Positions 52,713 to 61,387 of a stretch of DNA of 64,000 nt are shown one piece after another. How positions within the stretch are numbered: position 1 is the stretch's first letter; every line of letters starts with the position of its first letter. The notes under the pieces were generated by a model. That model saw only the letters and a program-made list of their open reading frames with translations, was not told the DNA's origin and made no database searches. Made by a program: the position numbers and the translations under genes. The DNA comes from Stutzerimonas decontaminans (GTDB lineage Bacteria > Pseudomonadota > Gammaproteobacteria > Pseudomonadales > Pseudomonadaceae). The stretch spans positions 1,364,001-1,428,000 of the forward strand of contig NZ_CP007509.1 in assembly GCF_000661915.1 (NCBI RefSeq), in the 5' to 3' direction.

Positions 52713-53999
52713 TTAGTTCTGCGTAACGATGGCGCTGTTGTTCCAGCCATTCTGGTTGATGAACGCGGTGTTGCCATAACCAGCTTGGCTTGCCATGGCT
52801 TCGTTGCCGAAGCCTTGCTGAGTCACCTTGATCAGGTGATCGGCGCCGCTCTGGCTCAGCATGACGTCGTTCAGCGTACCTTCCTGGCGGACGGTAGCCA
52901 GGTTGTCGTGGCCGTTCTGGTCGATATCGGTGCTGTTGGCCCAGCCGTAGCTGACCCCGACGATTTCGTTGTCGCTACCGTTCTGCACGGCGTTCAGCTC
53001 GTTGCCGGTGCCGTCCTGGTGGAAGTGCAGATCGTTACCGCGACCTTGCTGGTCCACGGAAGCGACGTTGAAGCCGCCTTCCTGGATGGTCTTGGCGGTC
53101 TGGTTACGGCCGTTCTGGTACACATCGGCTTCGTTGCCGATACCGAACTGCTCGGTGGTGGCGGTGTTGTTGCCACCGAACCAGCCATTGGTCTGCACGA
53201 TGCTGGAGTCGTTGCCGATGCCGTGTTGCAGGACGAAAGCGTTCTGCCCATTACCGCTCTGGTTCACGTCGACCTTGTTGTAGCTGCCATCGGACATGAC
53301 GTAAGCCTCTTGGCGCACGCCGGTCTGCGAAACCATAGCGTCATTGCGCCAGCCGAACTGCTCGACTTCGGCAATGGAGCCGCTGCTGGCGAGTTGGGTG
53401 ATATGAGCGTCGTTGTCCACGCCGTGCTGGTCGATGGTCGCCCGGTCGCTGGCGCTGAGCGATTGAGTGATGCTGCCGTTGTTCAGATCACCATTCTGGC
53501 TCAGCGTGGCCTGGCTGCCGTAGCTGGCAGTCTGGGTGATCAGGCCATAGTTTTCCTTGCCGGCTTGGTTGGTGGTGGCGTTGGTCATCGTCGTGGCGGT
53601 CTGGAAAGTCTCGGCGACGTTCTTGACACCGTTCTGGCTCTGCGTGGCGCCAGTCCTGTACGTGCCGTTTTGCTCGACCAGTGCTTCGTTGCCCGCACCA
53701 TGCTGATTCTGCGTCGAGGTGGACATGACAGCGTGATGCTGCTGGGCATCGGCGGCATTGAAGTTGCCAGCCTGGTTTTGCGATGCAGTCGAGCTGTAAG
53801 AGCTGGTTTGTTCGATCATTGCGTTGTTGCCGAAGCCGCTCTGGCCTTGCTTGGCCAGGTTGCCCGAACCGCCGCTTTGCAGCACTTCTGCAACGTTGTT
53901 GATGCCAAGCTGGTTCTGTTCCGAGGTGTTGTCGGCGGCAAAAGCCTGGGCAGTGGCGACAGTCAGAATGGCTGCTACAAGAGGTTTGAACTTAAACAT
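52713..53999 (-). CDS. csgA: curli major subunit, oversized
   Basis: 428 residues, against about 150 in E. coli. The signal peptide is FKFKPLVAAILTVATAQAFA. The rest is about 18 imperfect curlin repeats of some 20-22 residues with the pattern Q-x-G-x-x-N-x-A-x-x-x-Q (for example QFGIGNEADVYQNG and QQGFGNEAMASQAGYGN), each predicted to form one turn of a beta-solenoid. E. coli CsgA has five repeats. The protein is secreted through CsgG and polymerises on the surface. Start chosen as ATG 53999 (GGAG upstream). Confidence 0.9.
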   Translation of the reverse strand: MFKFKPLVAAILTVATAQAFAADNTSEQNQLGINNVAEVLQSGGSGNLAKQGQSGFGNNAMIEQTSSYSSTASQNQAGNFNAADAQQHHAVMSTSTQNQHGAGNEALVEQNGTYRTGATQSQNGVKNVAETFQTATTMTNATTNQAGKENYGLITQTASYGSQATLSQNGDLNNGSITQSLSASDRATIDQHGVDNDAHITQLASSGSIAEVEQFGWRNDAMVSQTGVRQEAYVMSDGSYNKVDVNQSGNGQNAFVLQHGIGNDSSIVQTNGWFGGNNTATTEQFGIGNEADVYQNGRNQTAKTIQEGGFNVASVDQQGRGNDLHFHQDGTGNELNAVQNGSDNEIVGVSYGWANSTDIDQNGHDNLATVRQEGTLNDVMLSQSGADHLIKVTQQGFGNEAMASQAGYGNTAFINQNGWNNSAIVTQN

Positions 54000-54046
54000 T
54001 TTTGTCACTCCATGGATGTTTTAAGTACAGCGGTATTTCCCTGGGA

Positions 54047-54544
54047 TTAGCGGTACTGGCGAACCACTACCGTCAGACCTCGGCCGCTCTGGCTGACATT
54101 GCTGCGGTGCCCGCTGCCGGTCTGTTCGATGAGGGCGCGATTGTTCGAGCCCTGTTGTGCGATGGCGGCGCGGTTGTCCGAGCCGAACTGTTCGATATGG
54201 GCGTCGTTACCGAAGCCGTCCTGGCTGATCAGCGCGGCGTTGCCCAGGCCGATCTGCTCGATGGACGCGCTATTGGCGTAGCCGCTCTGGATGATGTACG
54301 CCTCAAGCTCGGCCCCTTTTTGCGCGATGCGGCCGGCCATGTCCTGGCCGTTCTGCTGAATCACGGACAGTGCGCCTTGGGCGCTGGCATTCGCATGAGT
54401 CAGGGCAGAAAGGTCGCCGTAGGCTTTGGCTAATTCGCTGGGGGCAAGATCAGTCTGGATGTCGGCGTGGCTGGCAGGGGCTGCCAGCAGCGCCAGGCAG
54501 AGGGGCAGCAGCAGGTCTCGTGCAATCCGTTGCGAGCTTTTCAT
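54047..54544 (-). CDS. csgB: curli minor subunit / nucleator
   Basis: 165 residues with signal peptide (DLLLPLCLALLAAPASHA). The C-terminal half has curlin repeats (QIGLGNAALISQDGFGNDAHIEQFG) and it ends SGRGLTVVVRQYR, the basic, aromatic tail typical of CsgB, which anchors and nucleates CsgA. It is 47 bp upstream of csgA on the same strand. A 221-bp gap separates it from csgG, so csgBA may have its own promoter. Confidence 0.9.
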   Translation of the reverse strand: MKSSQRIARDLLLPLCLALLAAPASHADIQTDLAPSELAKAYGDLSALTHANASAQGALSVIQQNGQDMAGRIAQKGAELEAYIIQSGYANSASIEQIGLGNAALISQDGFGNDAHIEQFGSDNRAAIAQQGSNNRALIEQTGSGHRSNVSQSGRGLTVVVRQYR

Positions 54545-54701
54545 TGCGTCCTATCCTGGTCGGGCTCTGATGTCACTATGGTTGCCCTGAATGACCGCGA
54601 TGAACATCCATCCAATGATTGAAAATTAGCGATCGGCAGCGTACGTGCTTCTAACATGGAGGATTCGTCGAGATTTTCATGAATCTGAAACTCAAGCGCC
54701 C

Positions 54702-54724
54702 TCGGCAGCCGTTGCGGCTGCCGA
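54702..54724. terminator. hairpin between csgG and csgB
   Basis: TCGGCAGCC (54702-54710) pairs with GGCTGCCGA (54716-54724) around GTTGC. It begins 42 bases beyond the csgG stop and would separate csgDEFG from csgBA. Confidence 0.6.
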
Positions 54725-54765
54725 AGGTGAGGTTGGTTTCGGTCGGCGCAGGGCCGCCGGTTCGC

Positions 54766-55596
54766 TTAGTCCAGTTTGCTCAGATACTTGCTCAGTTCCG
54801 GATGCTCGCTGCCGCTACCTTCGGCGGTATGCCAGAGGCGTCGATCGACCCCTTGGGCGATCAGATGCGCGACGGCGGCCTCGATCGCGGAAAGCACGCA
54901 GAGCTGCGCTGGCTCGTTGGTGGTGTAGCCCGCCTCCGCTTCGAGCAGTTCCTTGAACTCGATGAACTTGTAGACGTTGGCGCTACGGCCGATGGAGAAG
55001 ATCGTCTTGGTGGTCATCACGTTCGACAGCACCCTGCCGCTGCGCACATCGATAGCGCGCAGGTTCACCGTGACCTGATCGACGCGGTATTCCTGCGACA
55101 GCCCGATACCGAGGTAGCGCGCACCCTGGCCGCCGCTGCGCACGTTGGTCTCATAGGCGACTATGGCGCCTTCCATGATGATGTTGGCCGCCAGCAGCGA
55201 CGGCAGTTCGGACTGGATGTTCGGTGCCACGTCCGGCTTGGCCTGCGAGGCGCGGATGATCTTGCGTTCGGTCAGCACGTTCTGCAGACCTTCGCGTTCG
55301 AGCACCACGAACCAGCCGCTGGCCTGCATGGCGTCGACCAGCATGCTGGCGGCGCCTTGCGTCACTGCAGTTGAGAACGAACTGGCCGGCGTTGGCTTGT
55401 ACTGGCCGGTCTGGTCGCGAAAACCGTACACGGCGGCCACCAAGGGGCCTTTCGGGCGGGGCAGCGCCAGCAGGTCCTGATAGGTCGATGTGCGCGGGGT
55501 CAGGGTTGGCGGGTGTTGATCGGCAGACATGGGCTCGCGTACAGCGCAACCCTGTAGTACAGCCATCATCCCTATGGCTACGAATAGGCTTCTCAT
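54766..55596 (-). CDS. csgG: curli secretion channel lipoprotein
   Basis: 276 residues. Signal peptide with lipobox LQGC (Cys17). The body matches the CsgG family: VAAVYGFRDQTGQYKP, SWFVVLEREGLQNVLTERKIIR (cut here as FVVLEREGLQNVLTERK), LLAANIIMEGAIVAYETN and YRVDQVTVNLRAIDVRSG. CsgG forms the nonameric outer-membrane pore through which curli subunits pass. It is 22 bp after csgF. Confidence 0.93.
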   Translation of the reverse strand: MRSLFVAIGMMAVLQGCAVREPMSADQHPPTLTPRTSTYQDLLALPRPKGPLVAAVYGFRDQTGQYKPTPASSFSTAVTQGAASMLVDAMQASGWFVVLEREGLQNVLTERKIIRASQAKPDVAPNIQSELPSLLAANIIMEGAIVAYETNVRSGGQGARYLGIGLSQEYRVDQVTVNLRAIDVRSGRVLSNVMTTKTIFSIGRSANVYKFIEFKELLEAEAGYTTNEPAQLCVLSAIEAAVAHLIAQGVDRRLWHTAEGSGSEHPELSKYLSKLD

Positions 55597-55618
55597 GGCC
55601 TTTGTTTCTCCTTGGGGG

Positions 55619-56032
55619 TCAGTTGCCGACGATGATTTCGGACATTTCTCCGGTGAGTCGGTCGGTGATTTCGACGATCAGCATGCCGGCGTCGCCGTTG
55701 TAGACGCGCACGATGAAATCGTCGGTGGTTACGGTGCCTGTCTTGCCATTGGACACGCCGCTGAGCAGGTCGCCCAGCAGACGGGACTCCAGTTGGCTGG
55801 TAAAGCGGTCCAGCGCAGACTGGTTGCCCAGCAGCGACGAGCGATCCAGGGCGTCGGGGTCCTTCTTGTTGTTCTGCGCCTGGGCGTTACCCAGCAGCCA
55901 GGCACCGTTGAGCGGGCTGCCGCCGAAGGATGGGTTGATCGGGGTGTAGACCAGCTCGGTGGCGCTGGCGCCAGCGCTGAGCAGCAGGCTGCCGAGCAGC
56001 GTGCCGAGCGCCTTGCGGGTGTGCTGTTTCAT
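55619..56032 (-). CDS. csgF: curli assembly/transport factor
   Basis: 137 residues with a signal peptide (KALGTLLGSLLLSAGASA). The mature start TELVYTPINPSFGGSPLNGAW is the CsgF signature, the segment that inserts into CsgG. It continues with QNNKKDPDALDRSSLLGNQS. CsgF links nucleation to secretion at the cell surface. It overlaps csgE by 4 bp. Confidence 0.93.
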   Translation of the reverse strand: MKQHTRKALGTLLGSLLLSAGASATELVYTPINPSFGGSPLNGAWLLGNAQAQNNKKDPDALDRSSLLGNQSALDRFTSQLESRLLGDLLSGVSNGKTGTVTTDDFIVRVYNGDAGMLIVEITDRLTGEMSEIIVGN

Positions 56033-56412
56033 AGTTCGTCCTTGGCCATGTCAATGTTGTCTTCAAACAGCGCTTCGATCTTGCGCCGGTTGATCTCCTG
56101 CACCACGAAATCCGCGGCCTCGTAGGCCGGCTCCTTCATATCTGCCACGTTGGGCTGCAGAAAACGGCGATACAGCGTCTGGTTCTCGTGCTCTACCCAG
56201 ACCAGAACGCCCCAGCGAGCAGAGGGCCTCTCCTTGACGGCAAGGTTGAAGTCCAGGCCGCTGATATCGTTCAAGCGCTCGCAGAAGCGCACGTAGAACT
56301 CGTGACCGGAGCGGGAAATCGTGTTGTCGGTGATGAACCCCTGCAGCTCGGCTTCGCCGGCGTGGGCGGTTAGGCCCAACAGCAGCAGAAGCAGCGCGGC
56401 GGTGCGTTTCAC
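56029..56412 (-). CDS. csgE: curli assembly/transport factor
   Basis: 127 residues with a signal peptide (KRTAALLLLLLGLTAHAG). It has GFITDNTISRSGHEFYVRFCERLND, a CsgE hallmark, and ends near FEDNIDMAKDEL. CsgE is the periplasmic adaptor that targets subunits to CsgG. The start is GTG at 56412, inside the stop of csgD, and its own stop overlaps csgF, so translation is coupled. Confidence 0.92.
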   Translation of the reverse strand: MKRTAALLLLLLGLTAHAGEAELQGFITDNTISRSGHEFYVRFCERLNDISGLDFNLAVKERPSARWGVLVWVEHENQTLYRRFLQPNVADMKEPAYEAADFVVQEINRRKIEALFEDNIDMAKDEL

Positions 56413-57059
56413 GATACCGCCTCGCCAACATGCGCCAGCACCAGCGAGGCGCCCTGCGCGCGATTGCTGGCGCCGAGTTTGCGTAGGGCGTTGTGCACAT
56501 GGCTCTTGATGGTGTGGATGCTCAGGTGCAGCTTTTCACCGATAGCGGCGTTGGACAGGCCTTGGCCTGCGAGGGCGAGAATCTGCTTTTCGCGCAGGGT
56601 CAGCTCGTCGATCATCTGGTGCGCATTGCTGAGCTGGCGGTAGCGACCCAGCAGGGCCTCCATCAGCTCTCTCGGTAACCAGTCGCCGCCTGCGAGCATG
56701 GTCTGAATGCCGCGGACCAACATGGCGCGGGGCGTTGCGCGATAGAAGACCCCGCGAATCCAAGGATGGGTTTCGACCAATCTGCGTGCCTGATCTGGCT
56801 GAGCATTGATCAGGGCGACGGGTGTATCGCCGAGCTCCCGGAGCAGGTGCACGCAATCGTTTCGGTCGTAGCTGGCGACATCGAGCAGCACCAGCGCGGC
56901 GTCGATCTGCTCGGGTCCCGGCGTGACCATATGGATCAGTGTGCAGTTGGGGCAGTCGTACAAGTTCTGACGCAGCGAGCTGTCGAGCAGCTTGCTGGCA
57001 GAGAGAAGTGCTATGCGGAGTTGACCGGGCTGGAAAGCCGGCACGACATCGTCTTTCAT
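56409..57059 (-). CDS. csgD: curli regulator, LuxR-type (CsgD-like)
   Basis: 216 residues from ATG 57059, with AAGGA and a 7-base spacer; the frame is open to 57317. An N-terminal receiver-like part (RIALLSASKLLDSSLRQNLYD, ALVLLDVASYDRND) precedes a LuxR/GerE HTH (LTLREKQILALAGQGLSNAAIGEKLHLSIHTIKSHVHNALRKLG, cut as LTLREKQILALAGQGLSN). This is the CsgD layout. It probably activates the operon it heads. csgE begins inside its stop. Confidence 0.88.
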   Translation of the reverse strand: MKDDVVPAFQPGQLRIALLSASKLLDSSLRQNLYDCPNCTLIHMVTPGPEQIDAALVLLDVASYDRNDCVHLLRELGDTPVALINAQPDQARRLVETHPWIRGVFYRATPRAMLVRGIQTMLAGGDWLPRELMEALLGRYRQLSNAHQMIDELTLREKQILALAGQGLSNAAIGEKLHLSIHTIKSHVHNALRKLGASNRAQGASLVLAHVGEAVS

Positions 57060-57303
57060 TCGCATGTCCTTTGCAGAATGTTGATGGGCAGTCCTTGATT
57101 GCGTGACGCGCAGTGAGCGGTCCCGTCTGGCAATAGAAAGTAGTTCAGCTTTGCGACAAAAAAAAGTCAAAAGTTGAATTGGGTGACGGCATTCCGACGA
57201 AAAGCCCTGCGACGATTCAGCTGGCGAGGCAGCGGCATTGCGTCTAGAGTCCCGTTTTTGCATAGGAAAGCTTTCGCTTGCGGGGCTCGGACGGGGAGGA
57301 GTG

Positions 57304-57939
57304 ATGGACGATCCCATCTTTTGGCTGGTGTTCTTTTCGGCTGCGCTGGCACTGAATCTGTCGCCTGGGCCGGATCTGCTCTACGTGTTTTCGCGAACCC
57401 TGAGTGGCGGTCGTCGGATCGGCATCATCTCCGCCTGCGGGGTGTGCAGCGGCGCGCTGGTTCATGTCGCCTTCGCTGCGTTGGGTATATCGGCAATCCT
57501 TGCCGCTTCGGCGCTCGCCTTCACCGTGGTCAAGTATGTCGGTGCCGCCTATCTGCTCTACCTCGGCTATCAGGCGCTGCGTTCGGCCGGCAGCGGAACG
57601 ATGCTGGCACTCAAGGCCGCGCCGCGAGCGTCTGCCTGGAAGGCCTATCGTCAGGGGGTGCTGGTCGACTTGTTGAACCCCAAGGCCGCAATCTTCTTTA
57701 TGGCATTCCTGCCGCAGTTCGTTCGTCCCGAGCATGGTGCGGTGCCGCTGCAGTTGCTGGTGCTCGGCGTGCTGGTGGTTGTGGTGGCGATCATTGTCGA
57801 AAGCGCGTTGGTTTTGCTGGCGGCCCGTGCCACGCAGACGCTGCGCAACAATCCGGCCATCAGCCAGTGGCTCGACCGGGCGCTGGGCTCGGTGCTCATC
57901 GCACTTGGGATTCGCCTGGGCTTGAGTGAGCGCATCTGA
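57304..57939 (+). CDS. LysE-family amino acid exporter
   Basis: 211 residues with five to six membrane segments. The family pattern is clear: NLSPGPDLLYVFSRTLSGG near the start, GAAYLLYLGYQALR and LVDLLNPKAAIFFMAFLPQFV, where NPKA is the second signature. LysE/RhtB proteins export amino acids such as threonine, homoserine or lysine from the cytosol. Start chosen as ATG 57304, with GGGGAGG upstream; GTG 57301 is possible. Divergent from the curli operon. Confidence 0.88.
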   Translation: MDDPIFWLVFFSAALALNLSPGPDLLYVFSRTLSGGRRIGIISACGVCSGALVHVAFAALGISAILAASALAFTVVKYVGAAYLLYLGYQALRSAGSGTMLALKAAPRASAWKAYRQGVLVDLLNPKAAIFFMAFLPQFVRPEHGAVPLQLLVLGVLVVVVAIIVESALVLLAARATQTLRNNPAISQWLDRALGSVLIALGIRLGLSERI

Positions 57940-58013
57940 AGGGGAATTGATCGTCCTCGTGCGGCTCTCATAAAGAAGGGCTGCGTGTCGGCAGCCCATG
58001 ATGGGAGCTGCGT

Positions 58014-58469
58014 ATGTCACTGCAGAGCAAGAACACTTCGGCCAGCCTGATTCCCTGCCTGCGCTATCGCGATGTGGCCGCCGCCATCGACTGGTTGGGC
58101 CACGCCTTCGGTTTCGAGTGCCGGCGCCAGTACCGCGACGAACAGGTCGGCATCACCCATGCACAACTGGCTTTCGGCAACGGCATGCTGATGGTCGGAC
58201 CAGTAGTGGATTCCGAGTACGGCCAGCAGCTTCGCCAGCCCGACGAGATTGGCGGCAAATCCACCCAGGGCATCTACGTGATCGTCAACAGCGCCGATGC
58301 GCTGTACGCCCAGGCCAAGGCGGCCGGGGCGCAGATCGTCGTCGAACTCAAAGACGAGGATTACGGCGGTCGCGGCTTCACCTGCCGCGATATCGAAGGG
58401 CATCTGTGGAGCTTCGGCACCTACGACCCCTGGGCGGACGAAGCGGCGGGAAGCGTCGCCCAGGCTTGA
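58014..58469 (+). CDS. VOC-family protein (PhnB/glyoxalase-like)
   Basis: 151 residues. It starts with IPCLRYRDVAAAIDWLGHAFGFE and ends RGFTCRDIEGHLWSFGTYDPW, the pattern of PhnB-like VOC proteins that appear as stand-alone subunits. Metal ligands are not all obvious. The substrate is unknown. It has no operon partner; the SDR gene follows after about 100 bp. Confidence 0.82.
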   Translation: MSLQSKNTSASLIPCLRYRDVAAAIDWLGHAFGFECRRQYRDEQVGITHAQLAFGNGMLMVGPVVDSEYGQQLRQPDEIGGKSTQGIYVIVNSADALYAQAKAAGAQIVVELKDEDYGGRGFTCRDIEGHLWSFGTYDPWADEAAGSVAQA

Positions 58470-58571
58470 GTAGGCCCCAGCGCGCGGGGTATCACGCCGA
58501 CCATCGGGGGGAATGTTCGGCGCGACGTCGCTGTCAGCTTAACTACGACAGCAGACTGCGGAGGAACGACG

Positions 58572-59546
58572 ATGGCCTACGGAAAACTCTACGGCGCCCT
58601 GGTGGTGCTGACCGGTGCGTCCAGCGGCATCGGTCGCGCCGCTGCCCAGGCTTTCGCCCGCCAGGGCGCGCGGCTGGTGCTTGCCGCGCGCGACGTCGAA
58701 GCGCTGACGGAAACCGCCGATGAATGCCGCGCGCTCGGTGGCGAAGTCCTGGTGGTGCCCACCGATGTCACCCACAGCGACGAGGTCGAAGCACTGGCTA
58801 GCGCTGCGGCGGAGTTCGGCCAGGGGCGCATTGATGTGTGGATCAACAATGCCGGCATCGGCGCGGTCGGCGCGTTCGACGAGACGCCATTGGATGCCCA
58901 CGAACAGGTGGTGCAGACCGATCTGCTCGGCTACCTGCGCGGCGCCCATGTGGTGCTGCCGTATTTCAAGCAGCAGCAGAGCGGTGTGTTGATCAATACG
59001 CTGTCGGTCGGCAGCTGGGTGGCGCAACCGTTCGCGGCGGCCTATTCGGCCAGCAAGTTCGGCCTGCGCGGCCTTTCCCAGGCGCTGCGCGGCGAACTGG
59101 GGGCTTGGCCGGGCATTCATATCTGCGACGTATACCCAGGTATCGTCGACACCCCCGGTTTTCGTGACGGCGGCAACTATGCCGGGCGCTCTCTGCAGCC
59201 ACCGCCACCGTTGCTCGATCCCCGTGACGTGGCCAACGCGATGGTCAGCCTGGCGCTGCATCCGCGGCATACCACCTCGGTCGGTGCAACCGCGACATTG
59301 CTGCGGCTGGCGCATTTCCTCACGCCAGGCTTCGATCGCCTCAATGGCCTGCTGACCGGTTTTGCCCTGGGGCGTGCACAGCGGGTAGCGCCTTCGTCAG
59401 GCAATCTCTTTCATCCACCGCTGGGCCAGCGGCGCATTGATGGAGGCTGGCGCTCGTCGGCGGATGATGACAAGCGCTGGCTGTTGATCGGCGGCGTCGC
59501 AGCCGGATTGATCGGTCTGGGTATGTGCCTGGCGCGGCGTCGCTGA
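58572..59546 (+). CDS. membrane-anchored SDR-family oxidoreductase
   Basis: 324 residues. The nucleotide site is LTGASSGIGR, then NNAGIG, and the active-site YSASKFGLRGLSQ carries Tyr and Lys. Beyond the usual 250 residues a tail of about 70 ends in one hydrophobic segment (LLIGGVAAGLIGLGMCLARRR), predicted to anchor the enzyme in the inner membrane. The substrate may therefore be membrane-linked or lipidic; this is inference. It faces metR with a stop-to-stop gap of 8 bp. Confidence 0.85.
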   Translation: MAYGKLYGALVVLTGASSGIGRAAAQAFARQGARLVLAARDVEALTETADECRALGGEVLVVPTDVTHSDEVEALASAAAEFGQGRIDVWINNAGIGAVGAFDETPLDAHEQVVQTDLLGYLRGAHVVLPYFKQQQSGVLINTLSVGSWVAQPFAAAYSASKFGLRGLSQALRGELGAWPGIHICDVYPGIVDTPGFRDGGNYAGRSLQPPPPLLDPRDVANAMVSLALHPRHTTSVGATATLLRLAHFLTPGFDRLNGLLTGFALGRAQRVAPSSGNLFHPPLGQRRIDGGWRSSADDDKRWLLIGGVAAGLIGLGMCLARRR

Positions 59547-59554
59547 CCGCGCTG

Positions 59555-60481
59555 TCAACGCACCTTCGGCGCGGCACTGACGCCTTCGAGCGTGGCGAAG
59601 GAGGTGTCCTTGGCGGTCAGCAGGAAGTCGCGCATGAAAGGTGAATCGAGCATGTCGGCGCGGATGCCGGCGTACAGCGTGGCGAACAGCCCCTTGTCGC
59701 CCAGCCGTTTGGCGGTGACGTAGCCGCGCGAGCTGTACTCGTGCAGTGCCCAGTTCGGCAGCGAGCAGACACCGCGCCCGGATGCCACCAGCTGCATCAT
59801 CATCACCGTGAGTTCCGAGGTGCGCACCTGCGCCGGCTCGATGTCGGCCGGTTCGAGAAAGCGGGTGAAGATATCCAGGCGGTCGCGTTCGATGGGGTAG
59901 GTGATCAGCGTTTCGCTGGCCAGATCTTCCGGGCGGATGTACGGCCGTGCCGCCAGTGCGTGCTGGTTCGCCACCGCCAGCAGCGCTTCGTAGGTGAATA
60001 GCGGCACATAGGTGATGCCGGGCAGCTCCAGTGGGTCGGAGGTGACCACCAGATCGAGATCACCACGCGCCAGGGCCGGCAGCGGGGCGAAGGAGAAGCC
60101 CGAGGCCAGATCCAGCTCGACCTCGGGCCAGGCATCGCGGAACTGGTCAATGGTCGGCATCAGCCACTGGAAGCAGCTGTGGCATTCGATCGCCATGTGC
60201 AGCCGCCCGGCTGTGCCGCCGGCCAGGCGGGCGAGGTCACGCTCCGCGCTGCGTAGCTGCGGCAGCATCAGATCCGCCAGTTGCAGCAGACGCAGACCGG
60301 CGCTGGTGAAACGCACTGGGCGGGTCTTGCGCACGAAAAGCTGCAGGCCGAGGCGTTCTTCCAGTTCCTTGAATTGATGCGACAGCGCCGATTGCGTCAG
60401 GTGCAGGCGTTCGGCGGCTTCGACGAGACTGTCGGTTTCCCGAAGTGCATGAAGCGTCTTCAGGTGACGAATTTCCAGCAT
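59555..60481 (-). CDS. metR: LysR-family methionine regulator
   Basis: 308 residues. The N-terminal HTH is LVEAAERLHLTQSALSHQF and the effector domain follows, with the MetR-type ECHSCFQWLMPTIDQFR. MetR senses homocysteine and activates met genes. It is near metE (start 61388, plus), with the ExoD gene between them, and a MetR-like half-palindrome (TGANNNTNNTTCA) lies before metE at 61318-61330. Confidence 0.88.
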   Translation of the reverse strand: MLEIRHLKTLHALRETDSLVEAAERLHLTQSALSHQFKELEERLGLQLFVRKTRPVRFTSAGLRLLQLADLMLPQLRSAERDLARLAGGTAGRLHMAIECHSCFQWLMPTIDQFRDAWPEVELDLASGFSFAPLPALARGDLDLVVTSDPLELPGITYVPLFTYEALLAVANQHALAARPYIRPEDLASETLITYPIERDRLDIFTRFLEPADIEPAQVRTSELTVMMMQLVASGRGVCSLPNWALHEYSSRGYVTAKRLGDKGLFATLYAGIRADMLDSPFMRDFLLTAKDTSFATLEGVSAAPKVR

Positions 60482-60636
60482 GCCGAACTACCTTGCGAAG
60501 CGGGACGTTGCGCAGCTGAATGACAGGCGCGGCGCCCCGGAATGGATATGCAAATGAGCAACGCTCATCCGCCGCAAGTGTGTCTTAGCATCCCGATGCT
60601 GTCGAGTCGCCGCTATGCGTTGGGGCCAGGCACCTT

Positions 60637-61227
60637 TTAGAACCAGAGCCGCGAAACCATATAGGCCAGGCCAAAGAAGAACAGCAGCGCAGCAACGATC
60701 ATCGCGCCGTCGCGGGCCATCATGCCCAGCCCGAGCACGCTCAATGCCGCACCGGCAGTGGAGTTGCCGAACGGGATCAGCTCCAGGGGCGGCATGGTGG
60801 CTGCGATTGCCAGACACAGCACGGCATTCAAGCGATTCGCCAGGCCGTTGGTAAGGAAGGTCAGCCGCCGCTTGAGCAGGCGGTCGACGAAGCCGGAAAT
60901 GCGATGCAGGAAGGCCATGGCCTTGTCGTACTTGCTGCGCGAGGCGCTACGCCGCAGCAGCCATTTGGGCAGCCAGAAATGTTTGCGCCCGATCAGCAGC
61001 TGCACCGCGATCAGCGAAACCATCACCGCGAACACGCTGGGCAGTCCAGGAATCCCCGACAGCGGAGATAGCACCAGCAGGCCAGGCACCAGCAGCAGGG
61101 CGCCAAAGCTGCGCTCATCGGTCGCTTGCAGCATGCACTCGATGGTCACCGGCTGGTCCGCCTCACCGGCCTGATCCAGGCGCTGCAGCAGGCTTTCGAG
61201 ATTCTGCGGTGGCTGTTCAGGATTCAT
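60637..61227 (-). CDS. ExoD-family membrane protein
   Basis: 196 residues with four to five membrane segments. It has GALLLVPGLLVLSPLSGIPGLP and ATMPPLELIPFGNSTAGAAL, the features of ExoD, first described in exopolysaccharide synthesis in Rhizobium; its biochemical role is unknown. It lies between metR and metE but on the strand opposite to metE, with no sign of operon linkage. Confidence 0.85.
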   Translation of the reverse strand: MNPEQPPQNLESLLQRLDQAGEADQPVTIECMLQATDERSFGALLLVPGLLVLSPLSGIPGLPSVFAVMVSLIAVQLLIGRKHFWLPKWLLRRSASRSKYDKAMAFLHRISGFVDRLLKRRLTFLTNGLANRLNAVLCLAIAATMPPLELIPFGNSTAGAALSVLGLGMMARDGAMIVAALLFFFGLAYMVSRLWF

Positions 61228-61317
61228 GGAGGCGCCTTGAAGAGAAGATTTCCTTTAGAGCCCAGTCACCCCAAAATGCTCCTGCATGAATATTTCTATA
61301 CTTCAAATGTAATTACG

Positions 61318-61330
61318 TGAGTTTGTTTCA
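61318..61330 (+). promoter_or_regulatory. candidate MetR binding site
   Basis: TGAGTTTGTTTCA matches the MetR consensus TGAANNTNNTTCA at all but one fixed position. It is centred about 64 bp upstream of the metE start, the usual distance for an activator. Confidence 0.5.
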
Positions 61331-61387
61331 CGTGGCCGTGGCGCGGACAATCAGCGCATTCATGCAGAACGACATTTGGAGTGAGAC

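Noticed and set aside
52713..53999. Tandem DNA repeats that could look like a CRISPR or satellite
   Set aside because: They encode the curlin repeats; the DNA identity is imperfect and the units have no constant spacers.
52785..54050. Long plus-strand frame across csgA
   Set aside because: It is a shadow produced by the repeated coding pattern of csgA.
57174..57929. Second frame in the LysE gene
   Set aside because: The other frame gives a clear LysE protein with the NPKA motif; this one is rich in Arg and Ala and has no domain.
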